From positions 310,001 to 374,000 of the forward strand of contig NZ_CP047358.1 of NCBI RefSeq assembly GCF_030408855.1: 64,000 nt of DNA. Direction: 5' to 3'. This stretch comes from Corynebacterium glaucum (lineage in GTDB: Bacteria; Actinomycetota; Actinomycetes; Mycobacteriales; Mycobacteriaceae). A model generated the notes under the pieces. The model was not told where the DNA came from. It did no database searches and saw only the letters and a program-made list of their open reading frames with translations. Made by a program: the position numbers and the translations under genes. This document shows, piece by piece, positions 43,596 through 55,307 of this stretch. The first letter of the stretch is position 1; each line of letters begins with the position of its first letter.

Positions 43596-46500
43596 GTGCT
43601 GGAAGGACCCAACTTGGCAGTCTCAAACCAGACCATGAACCAAAGTCGGTCAGTGGCTGAAATCCCCGGCGCGCCAGAGCGCTACTCGTTCGCCAAAATT
43701 GCTGAGCCCGTCACCGTTCCGGGGCTTCTCGATGTGCAGCTTGAATCCTTCGCGTGGCTCGTCGGCACGCCGGAGTGGCGCGAGCGCGAGCAGGAACTGC
43801 GCGGGGACGCCGCCCGCGTGACGTCGGGTCTTGAGGACATCCTCGAGGAGATCTCCCCGATCCAGGACTATTCGGGCAACATGAGCCTGACCCTGTCCGA
43901 GCCGCGTTTTGAAGACGTGAAGTACTCCATTGAGGAGGCGAAGGACAAGGACATCAACTACTCCGCACCGCTGTACGTCACCGCGGAGTTCATTAACAAC
44001 GACACTCAGGAGATCAAGTCCCAGACTGTCTTTATCGGCGATTTCCCGCTGATGACGGACAAGGGCACCTTCATCGTCAACGGCACCGAGCGTGTCGTCG
44101 TCTCGCAGCTGGTGCGTTCCCCGGGCGTCTACTTCGACGAGACCATCGACAAGTCCACCGAGCGCCCATTGCACTCGGTCAAGGTCATTCCGTCGCGCGG
44201 TGCATGGCTGGAGTTTGACGTGGACAAGCGCGACACCGTCGGCGTGCGTATTGACCGCAAGCGTCGTCAGCCGGTGACCGTGCTGCTGAAGGCCCTGGGC
44301 TGGACCGCTGAGCAGATCACGGAGCGCTTCGGCTTCTCCGAGATCATGATGACCACCCTCGAGTCTGACGGTGTGGCCAACACCGATGAGGCGCTGCTGG
44401 AGATCTACCGCAAGCAGCGTCCGGGCGAGCAGCCGACGCGCGACCTTGCGCAGTCCCTGCTGGAGAACGCCTTCTTCAAGCCGAAGCGTTACGACCTGGC
44501 ACGAGTTGGCCGCTACAAGGTCAACCGCAAGCTCGGCCTGGGCGGCGACCACGAGGGTCTGATGATCCTCACCGAGGAAGACATCGCCACCACGCTAGAG
44601 TACCTGGTGCGCCTGCACGCCGGCGAGGCCGAGATGAAGGCGCCGAACGGCGAGATGATACCGATCAACACCGACGACATCGACCACTTCGGTAACCGTC
44701 GTCTGCGCACCGTCGGTGAGCTGATTCAGAACCAGGTTCGCGTTGGCCTGTCCCGCATGGAGCGCGTGGTGCGCGAGCGCATGACCACGCAGGATGCGGA
44801 GTCCATCACCCCGACGTCCCTGATCAACGTGCGTCCGGTGTCTGCGGCGATCCGCGAGTTCTTCGGTACCTCGCAGCTGTCGCAGTTCATGGACCAGAAC
44901 AACTCCCTGTCCGGCCTGACCCACAAACGTCGTCTCTCTGCACTGGGCCCGGGTGGTCTGAGCCGTGAGCGCGCCGGCATCGAGGTGCGCGACGTGCACC
45001 CGTCCCACTACGGCCGCATGTGCCCGATTGAGACTCCGGAAGGCCCGAACATTGGCCTGATCGGCGCGCTCGCGTCCTACGCGCGTGTGAACCCGTTCGG
45101 TTTCATTGAGACGCCGTACCAGAAGGTAGAAAACGGTAAGCTCACCGACCAGATTGACTACCTCACCGCCGACGAGGAAGACCGCTACGCCATCGCGCAG
45201 GCGGCGACCCCGATGGACAAGGACGGCAACCTGGAGGGCGACCGCATTGAGGTGCGCCTGAAGGACGGCGACATCGGCGTTGTCGGTCCGCAGGGCGTCA
45301 ACTACCTCGACATTTCCCCGCGCCAGATGGTGTCCGTGGCAACGGCAATGATTCCGTTCCTCGAGCACGACGACGCTAACCGTGCTCTGATGGGTGCGAA
45401 CATGCAGAAGCAGGCTGTGCCGCTGCTGCGTTCTGAGGCTGCCTACGTTGCTACCGGTATGGAGCAGCGCGCTGCCTACGACGCAGGCGACACCGTCATC
45501 TCCGCGCTCTCCGGCGTGGTTGAGACCGTCACCGGTGACTACATCACCGTCATGGGCGACGAGGGCACGCGCGAGACCTACATGCTGCGCACCTTCGAGC
45601 GCACCAACCAGGGCACCTGCTACAACCAGACCCCGATTGTGAACCAGGGCGACCGCGTCGAGGCCGGCCAGGTCATCGCGGACGGCCCGGGCACCAAGAA
45701 CGGCGAGATGGCTCTCGGCCGCAACCTGCTCGTTGCATTTATGCCGTGGGAAGGCCACAACTACGAGGACGCGATCATCCTCAACCAGCGCGTGGTGGAG
45801 GAGGACATCCTCACCTCCGTGCACATCGAGGAGCACGAGATCGATGCCCGCGACACCAAGCTCGGTGCCGAGGAGATCACCCGTGAGATCCCGAACGTGT
45901 CCGAGGACGTGCTCAAGGACCTCGACGAGCGCGGCATCATCCGCATCGGTGCGGACGTGCGCGACGGCGACATCCTGGTGGGCAAGGTCACCCCGAAGGG
46001 TGAGACCGAGCTGACCCCGGAGGAGCGCCTGCTGCGCGCCATCTTCGGCGAGAAGGCCCGCGAGGTGCGCGACACCTCCCTGAAGGTGCCCCACGGTGAG
46101 ACCGGCAAGGTCATTGCAGTGCGTCGCTTCAGCCGCGAAGACGACGACGATCTGAGCCCGGGCGTCAACGAGATGATCCGTGTCTACGTCGCCCAGAAGC
46201 GCAAGATCCAGGACGGCGACAAGATGGCCGGCCGCCACGGCAACAAGGGTGTCGTCGGCAAGATCCTGCCGCAGGAGGACATGCCGTTCATGGCGGACGG
46301 CACCCCGGTGGACATCATCTTGAACACGCACGGTGTGCCGCGTCGTATGAACATCGGCCAGGTCCTCGAGGTTCACCTCGGCTGGCTGGCCAAGGCCGGC
46401 TGGACCGTGAACCCGGACGACCCGAAGAACGCGAAGCTTTTGGAGACCTTGCCGGAGCACCTCTACGACGTGCCGGCTGAGTCGCTGACCGCAACCCCGG

Positions 46501-47105
46501 TGTTCGACGGCGCGACCAACGACGAGATCGCCGGCCTGCTGGCGAACACGAAGCCGAACCGCGACGGCGACGTCATGGTGGATGGCAACGGCAAAACCGT
46601 GCTCTTCGACGGCCGCTCTGGCGAGCCGTACAAGTACCCGATCTCCATCGGCTACATGTACATGCTCAAGCTGCACCACTTGGTGGATGAGAAGATCCAC
46701 GCACGTTCCACCGGCCCGTACTCCATGATTACCCAGCAGCCGCTGGGCGGTAAGGCCCAGTTCGGTGGCCAGCGCTTCGGTGAGATGGAGGTGTGGGCGA
46801 TGCAGGCATACGGCGCTGCCTACACCCTGCAGGAGCTGCTGACCATCAAGTCGGATGACGTGGTGGGCCGCGTGAAGGTCTACGAGGCCATCGTCAAGGG
46901 CGACAACATCCCGGATCCGGGCATTCCGGAGTCCTTCAAGGTGTTGCTCAAGGAGCTGCAGTCGCTCTGCCTGAACGTGGAGGTCCTCTCCACCGACGGC
47001 ACCCCGATGGAGCTCGACGGCGACGACGATGAATTTGATCAGGCAGGTTCTTCCCTGGGCATCAACCTCTCGCGCGATGAGGGCTCGGCGGCGGACACTG
47101 CATAA
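43596..47105 (+). CDS. rpoB: DNA-directed RNA polymerase subunit beta
   Basis: The complete beta subunit has 1169 residues. GTG 43596 gives [10 protein letters not shown], matching the usual corynebacterial N-terminus; TTG 43614 with GGAAGGA upstream is an alternative. The rifampicin region ([28 protein letters not shown]) carries the susceptible residues at the Asp516, His526 and Ser531 equivalents. It is followed 94 bp later by rpoC. Confidence 0.97.
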   Translation: MLEGPNLAVSNQTMNQSRSVAEIPGAPERYSFAKIAEPVTVPGLLDVQLESFAWLVGTPEWREREQELRGDAARVTSGLEDILEEISPIQDYSGNMSLTLSEPRFEDVKYSIEEAKDKDINYSAPLYVTAEFINNDTQEIKSQTVFIGDFPLMTDKGTFIVNGTERVVVSQLVRSPGVYFDETIDKSTERPLHSVKVIPSRGAWLEFDVDKRDTVGVRIDRKRRQPVTVLLKALGWTAEQITERFGFSEIMMTTLESDGVANTDEALLEIYRKQRPGEQPTRDLAQSLLENAFFKPKRYDLARVGRYKVNRKLGLGGDHEGLMILTEEDIATTLEYLVRLHAGEAEMKAPNGEMIPINTDDIDHFGNRRLRTVGELIQNQVRVGLSRMERVVRERMTTQDAESITPTSLINVRPVSAAIREFFGTSQLSQFMDQNNSLSGLTHKRRLSALGPGGLSRERAGIEVRDVHPSHYGRMCPIETPEGPNIGLIGALASYARVNPFGFIETPYQKVENGKLTDQIDYLTADEEDRYAIAQAATPMDKDGNLEGDRIEVRLKDGDIGVVGPQGVNYLDISPRQMVSVATAMIPFLEHDDANRALMGANMQKQAVPLLRSEAAYVATGMEQRAAYDAGDTVISALSGVVETVTGDYITVMGDEGTRETYMLRTFERTNQGTCYNQTPIVNQGDRVEAGQVIADGPGTKNGEMALGRNLLVAFMPWEGHNYEDAIILNQRVVEEDILTSVHIEEHEIDARDTKLGAEEITREIPNVSEDVLKDLDERGIIRIGADVRDGDILVGKVTPKGETELTPEERLLRAIFGEKAREVRDTSLKVPHGETGKVIAVRRFSREDDDDLSPGVNEMIRVYVAQKRKIQDGDKMAGRHGNKGVVGKILPQEDMPFMADGTPVDIILNTHGVPRRMNIGQVLEVHLGWLAKAGWTVNPDDPKNAKLLETLPEHLYDVPAESLTATPVFDGATNDEIAGLLANTKPNRDGDVMVDGNGKTVLFDGRSGEPYKYPISIGYMYMLKLHHLVDEKIHARSTGPYSMITQQPLGGKAQFGGQRFGEMEVWAMQAYGAAYTLQELLTIKSDDVVGRVKVYEAIVKGDNIPDPGIPESFKVLLKELQSLCLNVEVLSTDGTPMELDGDDDEFDQAGSSLGINLSRDEGSAADTA

Positions 47106-47199
47106 GCGCTAGGCAAAGGGTCGTCGACAAGCACAAAGTGCTTATCGACGGTTCCTTTACAACGAACTTGAACAAAAACTACTGAAAAGGAACCTTTAC

Positions 47200-50100
47200 G
47201 TGTTTGACGTAAACCTCTTCGACGAGCTTCGCATTGGCCTGGCCACCGCCGACGACATTCGTCGTTGGTCCCACGGCGAAGTGAAAAAGCCGGAGACCAT
47301 TAACTACCGCACCCTGAAGCCCGAGAAGGACGGCCTGTTCTGCGAGCGCATCTTCGGCCCGACCCGCGACTGGGAGTGCGCCTGCGGCAAGTACAAGCGC
47401 GTGCGCTACAAGGGCATCATCTGCGAGCGCTGTGGCGTTGAGGTGACCAAGTCCAAGGTGCGTCGTGAGCGCATGGGCCACATCGAGCTTGCCGCTCCGG
47501 TGACCCACATCTGGTACTTCAAGGGTGTGCCGAGCCGCCTGGGCTACCTGCTTGACCTGGCGCCGAAGGATCTCGAGCGCATCATCTACTTCGCCGCGAA
47601 CATCATCACCTCCGTGGATGACGAAGCGCGCCACAACGATCTGTCGACCCTCGAGGCCGAAATGATCGTGGAGAAGAAGGAAGTCGAGGCGGACGCCAAC
47701 GCCGAGATCGCCGACCGTGCGCAGAAGCTCGAGGAAGACCTCGCTGAGCTGGAGTCCGCCGGCGCGACTGCGGCTGCCCGCAAGAAGGTGCAGAACGCTG
47801 CCGACAAGGAGATGCAGCACATCCGCGAGGCTGGCGAGCGCGAAGTGGAGCGTCTGGACGAGATCTGGACCACCTTTACCAAGCTCGCCCCGAAGCAGAT
47901 GATCATCGACGAGAACCTCTACGAGGAACTGGTCGACCGCTACGAGGACTACTTCACCGGCGGCATGGGCGCTGAGGCAATCCAGACCCTGATCCGCAAC
48001 TTCGACCTCGATGCTGAGGCTGAGGAGCTGCGCGGCATCATCGCCGAGGGCAAGGGCCAGAAGAAGGTCCGCGCTCTGAAGCGCCTGAAGGTTGTCGCTG
48101 CGTTCCAGCGCTCCGGCAACGACCCGGCCGGCATGATCCTGGACGCGATCCCGGTGATCCCGCCGGAGCTGCGCCCGATGGTGCAGCTCGACGGTGGCCG
48201 CTTCGCCACCTCGGACCTGAACGACCTGTACCGCCGCGTGATCAACCGCAACAACCGCCTCAAGCGCATGATCGACCTCGGCGCGCCCGAGATCATCGTG
48301 AACAACGAGAAGCGCATGCTGCAGGAATCCGTCGACGCGCTGTTTGACAACGGCCGCCGCGGACGCCCAGTCACCGGCCCGGGCAACCGTCCGCTGAAGT
48401 CCCTGTCCGACCTGCTCAAGGGTAAGCAGGGCCGCTTCCGCCAGAACCTGCTGGGTAAGCGCGTGGACTACTCCGGTCGTTCCGTGATTATCGTTGGTCC
48501 GCAGCTCAAGCTGCACGAGTGCGGTCTGCCGAAGCTGATGGCTCTCGAGCTGTTCAAGCCGTTCGTGATGAAACGCCTGGTGGATCACGACTACGCGCAG
48601 AACATCAAGAGCGCGAAGCGCAAGGTGGAGCGTCAGCACCCTGAGGTGTGGGACGTGCTTGAAGAGGCGATTGCAGAGCACCCGGTGCTGCTCAACCGCG
48701 CACCGACGCTGCACCGCCTGGGTATTCAGGCCTTCGAGCCGAAGCTGGTCGAGGGTAAGGCTATCCAGCTGCACCCGCTGGCATGTGAGGCGTTCAACGC
48801 CGACTTCGACGGTGACCAGATGGCTGTTCACCTGCCGCTGTCCGCCGAGGCGCAGGCTGAGGCCCGCATCCTCATGCTGTCTTCCAACAACATCCTGTCC
48901 CCGGCGTCCGGCAAGCCGCTGGCAATGCCGCGCCTGGATATGGTGACTGGCCTGTACTTCCTGACCATGCTGAAGTCTGAGGGCGAGATCGGTGGTGAAG
49001 GCGGCTACGCTCCGGCTGACGAGAACGGCCCGGCACGTGGCGTGTACTCGTCGTACCGTGAGGCCATCATGGCTTACGACCGCGGTGTGCTTGGCCTGCA
49101 GGCACCGATCAAGGTGCGCATCGACCACCTGCGTCCGACGCCGGAGATCGAGGCTGAGCAGTTCGCCGACGGTTGGGAGAAGGGTCAGCCGTGGATGATG
49201 GAGACCACCCTGGGTCGCATCATGTTCAACGAGCTGCTGCCGTTCAACTTCCCGTACCAGGAAGGCGCGATGGTGCGTAAGGGCGGCGGCTCCGGCAAGG
49301 TGCTGCTCGGCGACATCATCCAGTCCATGGTGGAGAAGTACCCGATGATCACCGTGGCTCAGGTGCTGGACAAGATGAAGGACGCCGGTTTCTACTGGGC
49401 GACCCGTTCCGGCATCACCATCTCCATGTCCGACGTGCTCGTGCTTCCGAACAAGGAAGAGGTGCTCGAGGAGTACGAGCGCGAGGCTGAAGAGATCGAG
49501 CGCAAGTTCTGGGAAAAGGGTGCGCTGACCGAGGAGAACCGCTACGACCGTCTGGTCGAGCTGTGGCAGGACGCCACCAACAAGGTGGGTCAGGCCGTGG
49601 AGGATCTCTACCCGGACGACAACCCGATTCCAATGATCGTGAAGTCCGGTGCGGCCGGTAACATGCGCCAGATCTGGACCCTGGCGGGCATGAAGGGCAT
49701 GGTCGTGAACTCGCGTGGTGAGTACATCACCCGCCCGATCAAGACCTCCTTCCGCGAGGGCTTGACCGTGATGGAGTACTTCAACAACTCCCACGGTTCC
49801 CGTAAGGGCCTGGCCGATACCGCGCTGCGTACCGCAGACTCTGGATACCTCACCCGTCGTCTGGTGGACGTGGCGCAGGACGTCATCGTCCGCGAAGAGG
49901 ACTGTGGCACCCACCAGGGTGTCAAGGTTCCGGTGGCAACGGCTGCAGGTGCCGACGGCCGCTTCGTGCGCCACGACCTCGTCGAGACTTCCGTCTCCGG
50001 CCGCGTGCTCGCAGCCGACGCAAAGGATGCTGAGGGCAACGTGGTGCTGGCGGCTGACACGGAGCTCTCCGAGGAGCGTATCGACGCCCTCGTTGCAGCC

Positions 50101-51204
50101 GGTGTCACTGAGGTCAAGGTCCGCTCGGTGTTGACCTGCCAGACCCCGACCGGTGTTTGCGCGAAGTGCTACGGCAAGTCCATGGCTTCCGGCCAGCTGG
50201 TGGACATCGGCGAGGCCGTGGGCATCGTCGCCGCCCAGTCGATTGGCGAGCCGGGTACGCAGCTGACCATGCGTACCTTCCACCAGGGTGGTGTCGGCGG
50301 CGACATTACCGGTGGTCTGCCGCGTGTTCAGGAGCTGTTCGAGGCCCGCGTGCCGAAGAACCGCGCCCCGATCGCGTCGGTGGCTGGCACCATCTCGCTC
50401 GAGGACGAAGGCAACTTCTGGACGCTTACCATCCACCCGGACGACGACTCCGACGACGTGGTCTACGAGAAGCTGTCGAAGCGCCAGGGCCTTGCTCAGG
50501 TGCGCCGCCCGATGGAGTCCAACCCGGATGCCATGATCGAGCGTTCGCTACGCGAAGGCGACCGTGTTGAGGTGGGTGAGCGCCTCATGCGCGGTGCCGC
50601 TGACCCGCACGACGTGCTCGAGGTTCTCGGCCGCCGCGGTGTGGAAAAGCACCTGATCAACGAGGTGCAGGCTGTGTACCGCACCCAGGGTGTGTCCATC
50701 CACGACAAGCACATCGAGATCATCATCCGCCAGATGCTGCGTCGCGGTACCGTCATCGACTCCGGTTCTACCGAGTTCCTGCCGGGTACCCTGGTCGACC
50801 TCGCCGAGGCACGCCAGGTCAATGCCGCAGCGGTGGCCGACGGCGGCGAGCCTGCCGAGATGCGCTCCGAGATCATGGGTATCACCAAGGCCTCGCTTGC
50901 CACCGAGTCCTGGCTGTCCGCGGCCTCGTTCCAGGAGACCACCCGCGTGCTTACCGATGCCGCGATCAACAAGCGCTCCGACAAGCTCATCGGCCTGAAG
51001 GAGAACGTGATCATCGGTAAGCTGATCCCGGCTGGTACGGGTATCTCCCGCTACCGAAACATCCAGGTCAAGCCGACCGAGGCGGCTCGCTCCGCGGCAT
51101 ACTCGATCCCGAGCTTCGGCGATTCGATCTACGGCGACGAGGGTTACGGCGAGTTCACCGGCGCCTCCGTCCGCCTCGACGAGTACGGCTTTGAGCAGAT
51201 GTAG
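47200..51204 (+). CDS. rpoC: DNA-directed RNA polymerase subunit beta'
   Basis: A 1334-residue catalytic subunit. It has the N-terminal zinc site [19 protein letters not shown], the active-site [14 protein letters not shown] with three Asp binding Mg, and the trigger-loop region [21 protein letters not shown] Glu/Ala-rich coiled insertion near residues 150-220 is typical of actinobacteria. The start is GTG 47200. Confidence 0.97.
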   Translation: MFDVNLFDELRIGLATADDIRRWSHGEVKKPETINYRTLKPEKDGLFCERIFGPTRDWECACGKYKRVRYKGIICERCGVEVTKSKVRRERMGHIELAAPVTHIWYFKGVPSRLGYLLDLAPKDLERIIYFAANIITSVDDEARHNDLSTLEAEMIVEKKEVEADANAEIADRAQKLEEDLAELESAGATAAARKKVQNAADKEMQHIREAGEREVERLDEIWTTFTKLAPKQMIIDENLYEELVDRYEDYFTGGMGAEAIQTLIRNFDLDAEAEELRGIIAEGKGQKKVRALKRLKVVAAFQRSGNDPAGMILDAIPVIPPELRPMVQLDGGRFATSDLNDLYRRVINRNNRLKRMIDLGAPEIIVNNEKRMLQESVDALFDNGRRGRPVTGPGNRPLKSLSDLLKGKQGRFRQNLLGKRVDYSGRSVIIVGPQLKLHECGLPKLMALELFKPFVMKRLVDHDYAQNIKSAKRKVERQHPEVWDVLEEAIAEHPVLLNRAPTLHRLGIQAFEPKLVEGKAIQLHPLACEAFNADFDGDQMAVHLPLSAEAQAEARILMLSSNNILSPASGKPLAMPRLDMVTGLYFLTMLKSEGEIGGEGGYAPADENGPARGVYSSYREAIMAYDRGVLGLQAPIKVRIDHLRPTPEIEAEQFADGWEKGQPWMMETTLGRIMFNELLPFNFPYQEGAMVRKGGGSGKVLLGDIIQSMVEKYPMITVAQVLDKMKDAGFYWATRSGITISMSDVLVLPNKEEVLEEYEREAEEIERKFWEKGALTEENRYDRLVELWQDATNKVGQAVEDLYPDDNPIPMIVKSGAAGNMRQIWTLAGMKGMVVNSRGEYITRPIKTSFREGLTVMEYFNNSHGSRKGLADTALRTADSGYLTRRLVDVAQDVIVREEDCGTHQGVKVPVATAAGADGRFVRHDLVETSVSGRVLAADAKDAEGNVVLAADTELSEERIDALVAAGVTEVKVRSVLTCQTPTGVCAKCYGKSMASGQLVDIGEAVGIVAAQSIGEPGTQLTMRTFHQGGVGGDITGGLPRVQELFEARVPKNRAPIASVAGTISLEDEGNFWTLTIHPDDDSDDVVYEKLSKRQGLAQVRRPMESNPDAMIERSLREGDRVEVGERLMRGAADPHDVLEVLGRRGVEKHLINEVQAVYRTQGVSIHDKHIEIIIRQMLRRGTVIDSGSTEFLPGTLVDLAEARQVNAAAVADGGEPAEMRSEIMGITKASLATESWLSAASFQETTRVLTDAAINKRSDKLIGLKENVIIGKLIPAGTGISRYRNIQVKPTEAARSAAYSIPSFGDSIYGDEGYGEFTGASVRLDEYGFEQM

Positions 51205-51228
51205 CGCACAGTAGGCGCGTCGCGTTGT

Positions 51229-51264
51229 AGCCCGGCCCCAATTCATTGTGGGGCCGGGCTTTTT
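51229..51264 (+). terminator. Rho-independent terminator after rpoC
   Basis: agcccggcccca / tggggccgggct is a near-perfect stem with an ATTCATTG loop and a five-T tail. Confidence 0.9.
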
Positions 51265-51315
51265 GCATACGATTTTGCCTATTCGGGCACGTATAAATCT
51301 GCTTGAATATGAATT

Positions 51316-51972
51316 GTGGGCACAAAACCCTCCAAGCATGCTGCGCAGAACCGGCGGCCAGTGAGCGATTTCGTGGTGTCAGTCGCCGGCGATTTAGCCA
51401 CCCGCACGAACGCAACAATCGTCGCGTTGCTCGCCCTGGTGGGTATCACCGGCCTCGCGGGCGGGTTCGAAGCCGCGGAACCGGAGGGATTTGTCACCGT
51501 CTCGGCGCCCCTTGGTGAAAACCCACTCGAACCGCCCGTGGAGCTCGAAGTCGAGCCGTTTGAAATCACAATCCGCCGGGCCTACGAAAAGGATGGTGCC
51601 CGGGTCGTAGAAATGCAGGTGACAAACACCGCGTCACGTCCACTTTCCCCAACCGACTTCATGCTCGGGTTTGCACTGAAGAATTCTGGCCTTCCCGAGG
51701 ATCAGCAGCCGGATTTCGATGAGGCTTTCCATCGCCTGAAGGAGATCGGGGAAGTGCCGGAAGACATGTTCGGTGATCAATTTTCGCTCAACCCTGCAGT
51801 GCCCATGGATCTGGCAATGATTTTCAGCGACCCGTACGATGGCACAGCCAACGGCCAGGCGTTAGAGGCTGACATCCTCTATATCCGGTCGCGCGAATAT
51901 CGGACTTCCATTCTCGACGGCACGAAGCGGTGGCTCGACGGGGAGACCACCGCGGAGGTGAAGTTGAAGTGA
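51316..51972 (+). CDS. Membrane-anchored exported protein of unknown function (cluster gene 1)
   Basis: A 218-residue protein. It has a basic N-terminus, one hydrophobic helix near residues 35-55 (TIVALLALVGITGLAGGF) and an extracytoplasmic domain with a bi-lobed beta look (FEITIRRAYEKDGARVVEMQ). No family is recognised. GTG 51316 is the longest start; GTG 51361 is an alternative. Its stop overlaps the next start (GTGA), so it heads a three-gene operon. Confidence 0.7.
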   Translation: MGTKPSKHAAQNRRPVSDFVVSVAGDLATRTNATIVALLALVGITGLAGGFEAAEPEGFVTVSAPLGENPLEPPVELEVEPFEITIRRAYEKDGARVVEMQVTNTASRPLSPTDFMLGFALKNSGLPEDQQPDFDEAFHRLKEIGEVPEDMFGDQFSLNPAVPMDLAMIFSDPYDGTANGQALEADILYIRSREYRTSILDGTKRWLDGETTAEVKLK

Positions 51973-52484
51973 GTCCGAATCCTAATACCACGGTAACTCG
52001 CAGGATCTGGCCGATCGTCGTCTCGCTTGCGTTGCTGAGTTTCGGCGTGATCCTTCGGGATCAGCTGCCTACACCCGAGGACCTGGCGTACGAGACGTTC
52101 AATTACGACGAAAGCGCACCGCTGCTCGGCGAAATCAGCAATGTCCGCGTCACCACCGGCGAGACTCTAGGCGGGGTGAGTACCTACGCTTCGTGGGTGG
52201 TCATCGACTACCACTTCATCCCCGATTCGTTGGGCTCACCGGATGCTCGACTAGTTACTACAGACGGAACCATTTACGACGAGCTGCCTGTCACGGCCTG
52301 CCCTTCGGTGTACCCGGGCCTGAAAGTTGAATGCACGCTGGCATTTGAGATGCCGCTGGAAAAGCTTCCCGGCGCCGAGGTGTACTTCAGCCCGGAGGAC
52401 ACTTCGATGGCACCGCGAATCGTCGTTCCGCTCCAGAACCCGGTAGCAACCCACGATATCGTGAGGGAAAGGTTCGAGCTGTGA
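51969..52484 (+). CDS. Exported protein of unknown function (cluster gene 2)
   Basis: A 171-residue protein with an N-terminal anchor helix (RRIWPIVVSLALLSFGVIL) and an extracytoplasmic domain with two Cys (VTACPSVYPGLKVECTL) that could form a disulphide. No family is recognised. It overlaps both neighbours by 4 bp at GTGA junctions. Confidence 0.72.
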   Translation: MSPNPNTTVTRRIWPIVVSLALLSFGVILRDQLPTPEDLAYETFNYDESAPLLGEISNVRVTTGETLGGVSTYASWVVIDYHFIPDSLGSPDARLVTTDGTIYDELPVTACPSVYPGLKVECTLAFEMPLEKLPGAEVYFSPEDTSMAPRIVVPLQNPVATHDIVRERFEL

Positions 52485-53143
52485 GAAAAATTTGGTGGGC
52501 GACAGCGCCTCTTGCTGCGGGCCTGATGCTGGCGGCGTCGTCGCAACCTTATTTCAGCCTGTACCGGCCTTGGGCACTTACCAAAGAACATGTGGTTGCG
52601 GCAGAGGGCGGGCACTTCAGCTTGCCGGTTGGGGAGTGGGGCCTTCAGGATACCCAGGCCACAACTGACCTTGCGCACGAGGCTGAAATCAAGATCCTCG
52701 GCTTCCAAGAGATGGTGCACAACGAGCAGATCGGCATCTATCCACCCGACGGGTTCACCACCTGGTTGGTCCTCATGGAGTGGAACGCGCCCTCCGATTC
52801 ACTACTTTCGCGGTGCGGGATGTGGTTCACGGGTTCCGACGGCAAAGATTATCCCCGAAGCGATTTCGTCTTCTCAAGCGACGTGGATGAAAACCTGCAA
52901 GCCCGAGAAAGCTGCACACCACCCAGAGCAGGCGGGCCGAAGCAAGACTGGGACACCGGCGAGGTGACCACGGAAGAACCGAGGCCGGAGCAGTGGAGGA
53001 AGCTCGCCCCGATTGCAATGCCCAATGGAGTGCGACCGACAGAGTTGCACTTTTTATGGCTCAAACCGCATTACGTGACGATCGTGCTTCCCGAGCCGGC
53101 AGAGTTCATCGATGAATCCTCGGACGGTGCAGCAGGGGAGTAG
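52481..53143 (+). CDS. Exported protein of unknown function (cluster gene 3)
   Basis: A 220-residue protein with a signal-like helix (WATAPLAAGLMLAASSQPYF) and a soluble domain with a Cys pair (LSRCGMWF and ESCTPP). No family is recognised. It shares operon and architecture with the two previous genes, and its last 73 bp overlap the convergent membrane-protein gene. Confidence 0.7.
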   Translation: MRKIWWATAPLAAGLMLAASSQPYFSLYRPWALTKEHVVAAEGGHFSLPVGEWGLQDTQATTDLAHEAEIKILGFQEMVHNEQIGIYPPDGFTTWLVLMEWNAPSDSLLSRCGMWFTGSDGKDYPRSDFVFSSDVDENLQARESCTPPRAGGPKQDWDTGEVTTEEPRPEQWRKLAPIAMPNGVRPTELHFLWLKPHYVTIVLPEPAEFIDESSDGAAGE

Positions 53144-54408
53144 GAGTGGCGCAAGAAGAAGTCGAGCGCTGAGGCGATCAAACAAACCACTACCAGCAGA
53201 TAGGCTGCGCGAGCAACGATGAGGATGTAGGCGCCTAGCGGGTACCCAAGCTGCGGATCCTGCGGACCAAGCATGGCCCGACCAAGTTCGACAACACCGA
53301 GCTCCACAACTGTTGACAGCATGAACACCAGGCAGAAGATGGTCATCGGGATTAGCCCTGCCCGTGAGAGGGTCTTCAGCCCTTTCCACGTGGTCTTGAG
53401 GGGGCCGGCGACCGGCTTTACCGCCTCGTCGACAGCGTACTTGGCCTCGTGTTCCGCGGCACTCTTGAGACGTGTGCGCACCCGTGAGTCAGATGGCTCG
53501 TCCGCAGCTTCTGCAGCTTCTGCTGCTTTGTCCTTCACCTCTTTTGCCACTAGGGAAGTGCCGAAGACCACTGCGCCCAGTGTCAGCCATGCGATTGGGA
53601 CGGTGACGAGTTGGTTGAGCGCGGGCAGCTTTGCCGCCAACCATGCCCACGCGTCCCCCAAGGGGCCGAACGAATCCCCGATGCTCGTTTTGATCTCAAG
53701 AAACTTCCGGTAGATCGGCGCCAGACTTTGCCTAGTGAGTGCCCAATCCTGCACAGCAGCCAAGCGGTTGGTGAGAAACACCGAGACAGTGGTCATCCAC
53801 AGCACTTCCAGGTAGGCCGAAAGGTAGGTAAAGCCGAGGCCACGTTCCGTGAGGGTGAAGTAACCGATGATTTTCCGCAGCACAATCGTGCCAACGATGA
53901 GTGCTATGAGTGCGCCAGTGCTGTGCACAAACGCGCGGTAGAAATCCGCGTCGAAGTAATGGTTTTGGTACTCGTCGAAGGTCGCTGCTCGTCGAAAAGC
54001 ATCGAGGTCTTCATTGAGCATGCCGTGCGTGGCGTAGACGGTGAGGAATGAAATCAACATGCCCCCTGCTGAAAGCAAACGCGTGCGTGCCGACGTCTCA
54101 CTGAGCTCGGGGAAAGTTGCGGAAAGGAAAGGCAGCGACGGGCGCAGTACCCAGAGACAAAAGACCAGCGACAGCATGACGCTCAGGGGTGCGAGAGACA
54201 TGATCAAGCTCGCTGCGAAACTGCTGTAATCGGACACCCACGTGGCCAGCCAAATCACTGCTTGGCGCCCGGCGAGCCCCAGGCAAACCAGAGTGACAAG
54301 CTGCGGTAGATGCCTGATGAGAAGACCCGCTGCCCGGAAGGGGATAATCGCTGATTCGGTAGCTATGTCTCGCAGCGTGCGCGATGCCGCATAAACGCGA
54401 GTGCTCAT
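53071..54408 (-). CDS. Multi-pass membrane protein of unknown function (cluster gene 4)
   Basis: A 445-residue membrane protein with about eight hydrophobic segments. A charged cytoplasmic loop lies near residues 285-340 (KEVKDKAAEAAEAADEPSDS). It is convergent with the three exported-protein genes and probably works with them, but no function is known. The start is ATG 54408, close to a divergent A+T-rich stretch. Confidence 0.75.
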   Translation of the reverse strand: MSTRVYAASRTLRDIATESAIIPFRAAGLLIRHLPQLVTLVCLGLAGRQAVIWLATWVSDYSSFAASLIMSLAPLSVMLSLVFCLWVLRPSLPFLSATFPELSETSARTRLLSAGGMLISFLTVYATHGMLNEDLDAFRRAATFDEYQNHYFDADFYRAFVHSTGALIALIVGTIVLRKIIGYFTLTERGLGFTYLSAYLEVLWMTTVSVFLTNRLAAVQDWALTRQSLAPIYRKFLEIKTSIGDSFGPLGDAWAWLAAKLPALNQLVTVPIAWLTLGAVVFGTSLVAKEVKDKAAEAAEAADEPSDSRVRTRLKSAAEHEAKYAVDEAVKPVAGPLKTTWKGLKTLSRAGLIPMTIFCLVFMLSTVVELGVVELGRAMLGPQDPQLGYPLGAYILIVARAAYLLVVVCLIASALDFFLRHSYSPAAPSEDSSMNSAGSGSTIVT

Positions 54409-54447
54409 GTGACCAGTGTAAATGAGGTGAGAACGGCGCGCGCGTGC

Positions 54448-55107
54448 TTATAGCTCCGCGTTGCGCGCAGCGCGCCGAATTTCTACCCCGCCCATTAACG
54501 CCATGCCGCGCACGCGGATCACCGGTGCGTCGGCTGGAAGCTGATCCATCCTCACAGTGCAAGAGCGATCATTTCTGATTCCAAACCCACCCATAATGCC
54601 AATGCCGCCGTCGACGACCCGGACATCCTCAGGGACGATGATCTCGATGCCACCCATGCACGCGAAGGCGTTGATCACGGTTTCCGCTGAGGAAAGCCGC
54701 GCGTGACGCAAGTCGAGGAGATTGGCGCCCATGAGCGTCAGCGAGGTGTGCGTCGGCGCAACGTGCCAGTCTCCACGCCGGTCGATCCCGCCCATCATTG
54801 AAATCGACGTACCCGAACCACCTGATTCCCCGGTGACGTAAGACAGGGCATCTGATCGCGGCCGCGTTACCGCGACGGACGCTGAGTGCGCGACGGGGGA
54901 CACAGGGGACACGGGGGCCACAGGGGAGAGGTCTGCGGTCAACGTAGCAAGCTCATCGGAGTACACCGCCGCCCACGCTTCGCGCGTGCGCTCGTCAAAC
55001 TCGTTGAGGGAAAGTTGACCATCCGAAAATGCGTCATGGAGGATTGCGGCAACGTGTTGGCGATCGGCGTTGCCTGCGCGTTTACGGGGGAGGTTCGCGT
55101 CGCTCAT
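54448..55107 (-). CDS. DUF1707 domain protein with LiaF-like C-terminus
   Basis: The protein has 219 residues. The N-terminal DUF1707 domain (RAGNADRQHVAAILHDAFSDG, LSLNEFDERTREAWAA) is common in actinobacterial envelope-stress proteins. A linker with repeated PVSPVSPV follows, encoded by 9-bp repeats. The C-terminal beta-helix-like part has repeated GG steps (MMGGIDRRGDW, CMGGIEIIVPEDV, IMGGFGIR), like the cell-wall-active-antibiotic-response domain. ATG 55107 starts the DUF1707 domain. Confidence 0.82.
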   Translation of the reverse strand: MSDANLPRKRAGNADRQHVAAILHDAFSDGQLSLNEFDERTREAWAAVYSDELATLTADLSPVAPVSPVSPVAHSASVAVTRPRSDALSYVTGESGGSGTSISMMGGIDRRGDWHVAPTHTSLTLMGANLLDLRHARLSSAETVINAFACMGGIEIIVPEDVRVVDGGIGIMGGFGIRNDRSCTVRMDQLPADAPVIRVRGMALMGGVEIRRAARNAEL

Positions 55108-55307
55108 AAGGCAGATCTTACGGGTAGCGGCACTTTGCTGCCGTCTGGGAAAATGCGGCATTTTGGTCCAGGATTCGCGGCACCATCGTTGCCACACCGC
55201 TCGCGAGAATCTCGCCACTCGCAGACTCGCTGAGCTATTTCGATCTCATCGACACGCCTCGCCCGGACAAGGCTCGTCACAAGTAAACGAGGGGGAAAGA
55301 CTAATCC

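Noticed and set aside
44860..44960. Possible rifampicin-resistance change in rpoB, looked for after finding rpsL K88R
   Set aside because: The residues at the Asp516, His526 and Ser531 equivalents are the susceptible ones.
44595..46700. 701-codon open frame on the minus strand
   Set aside because: Antisense shadow of rpoB, same reason.
47179..50436. 1085-codon open frame on the minus strand
   Set aside because: It is antisense to rpoC throughout. High G+C and biased third positions keep the opposite strand open; the peptide has no recognisable domain.
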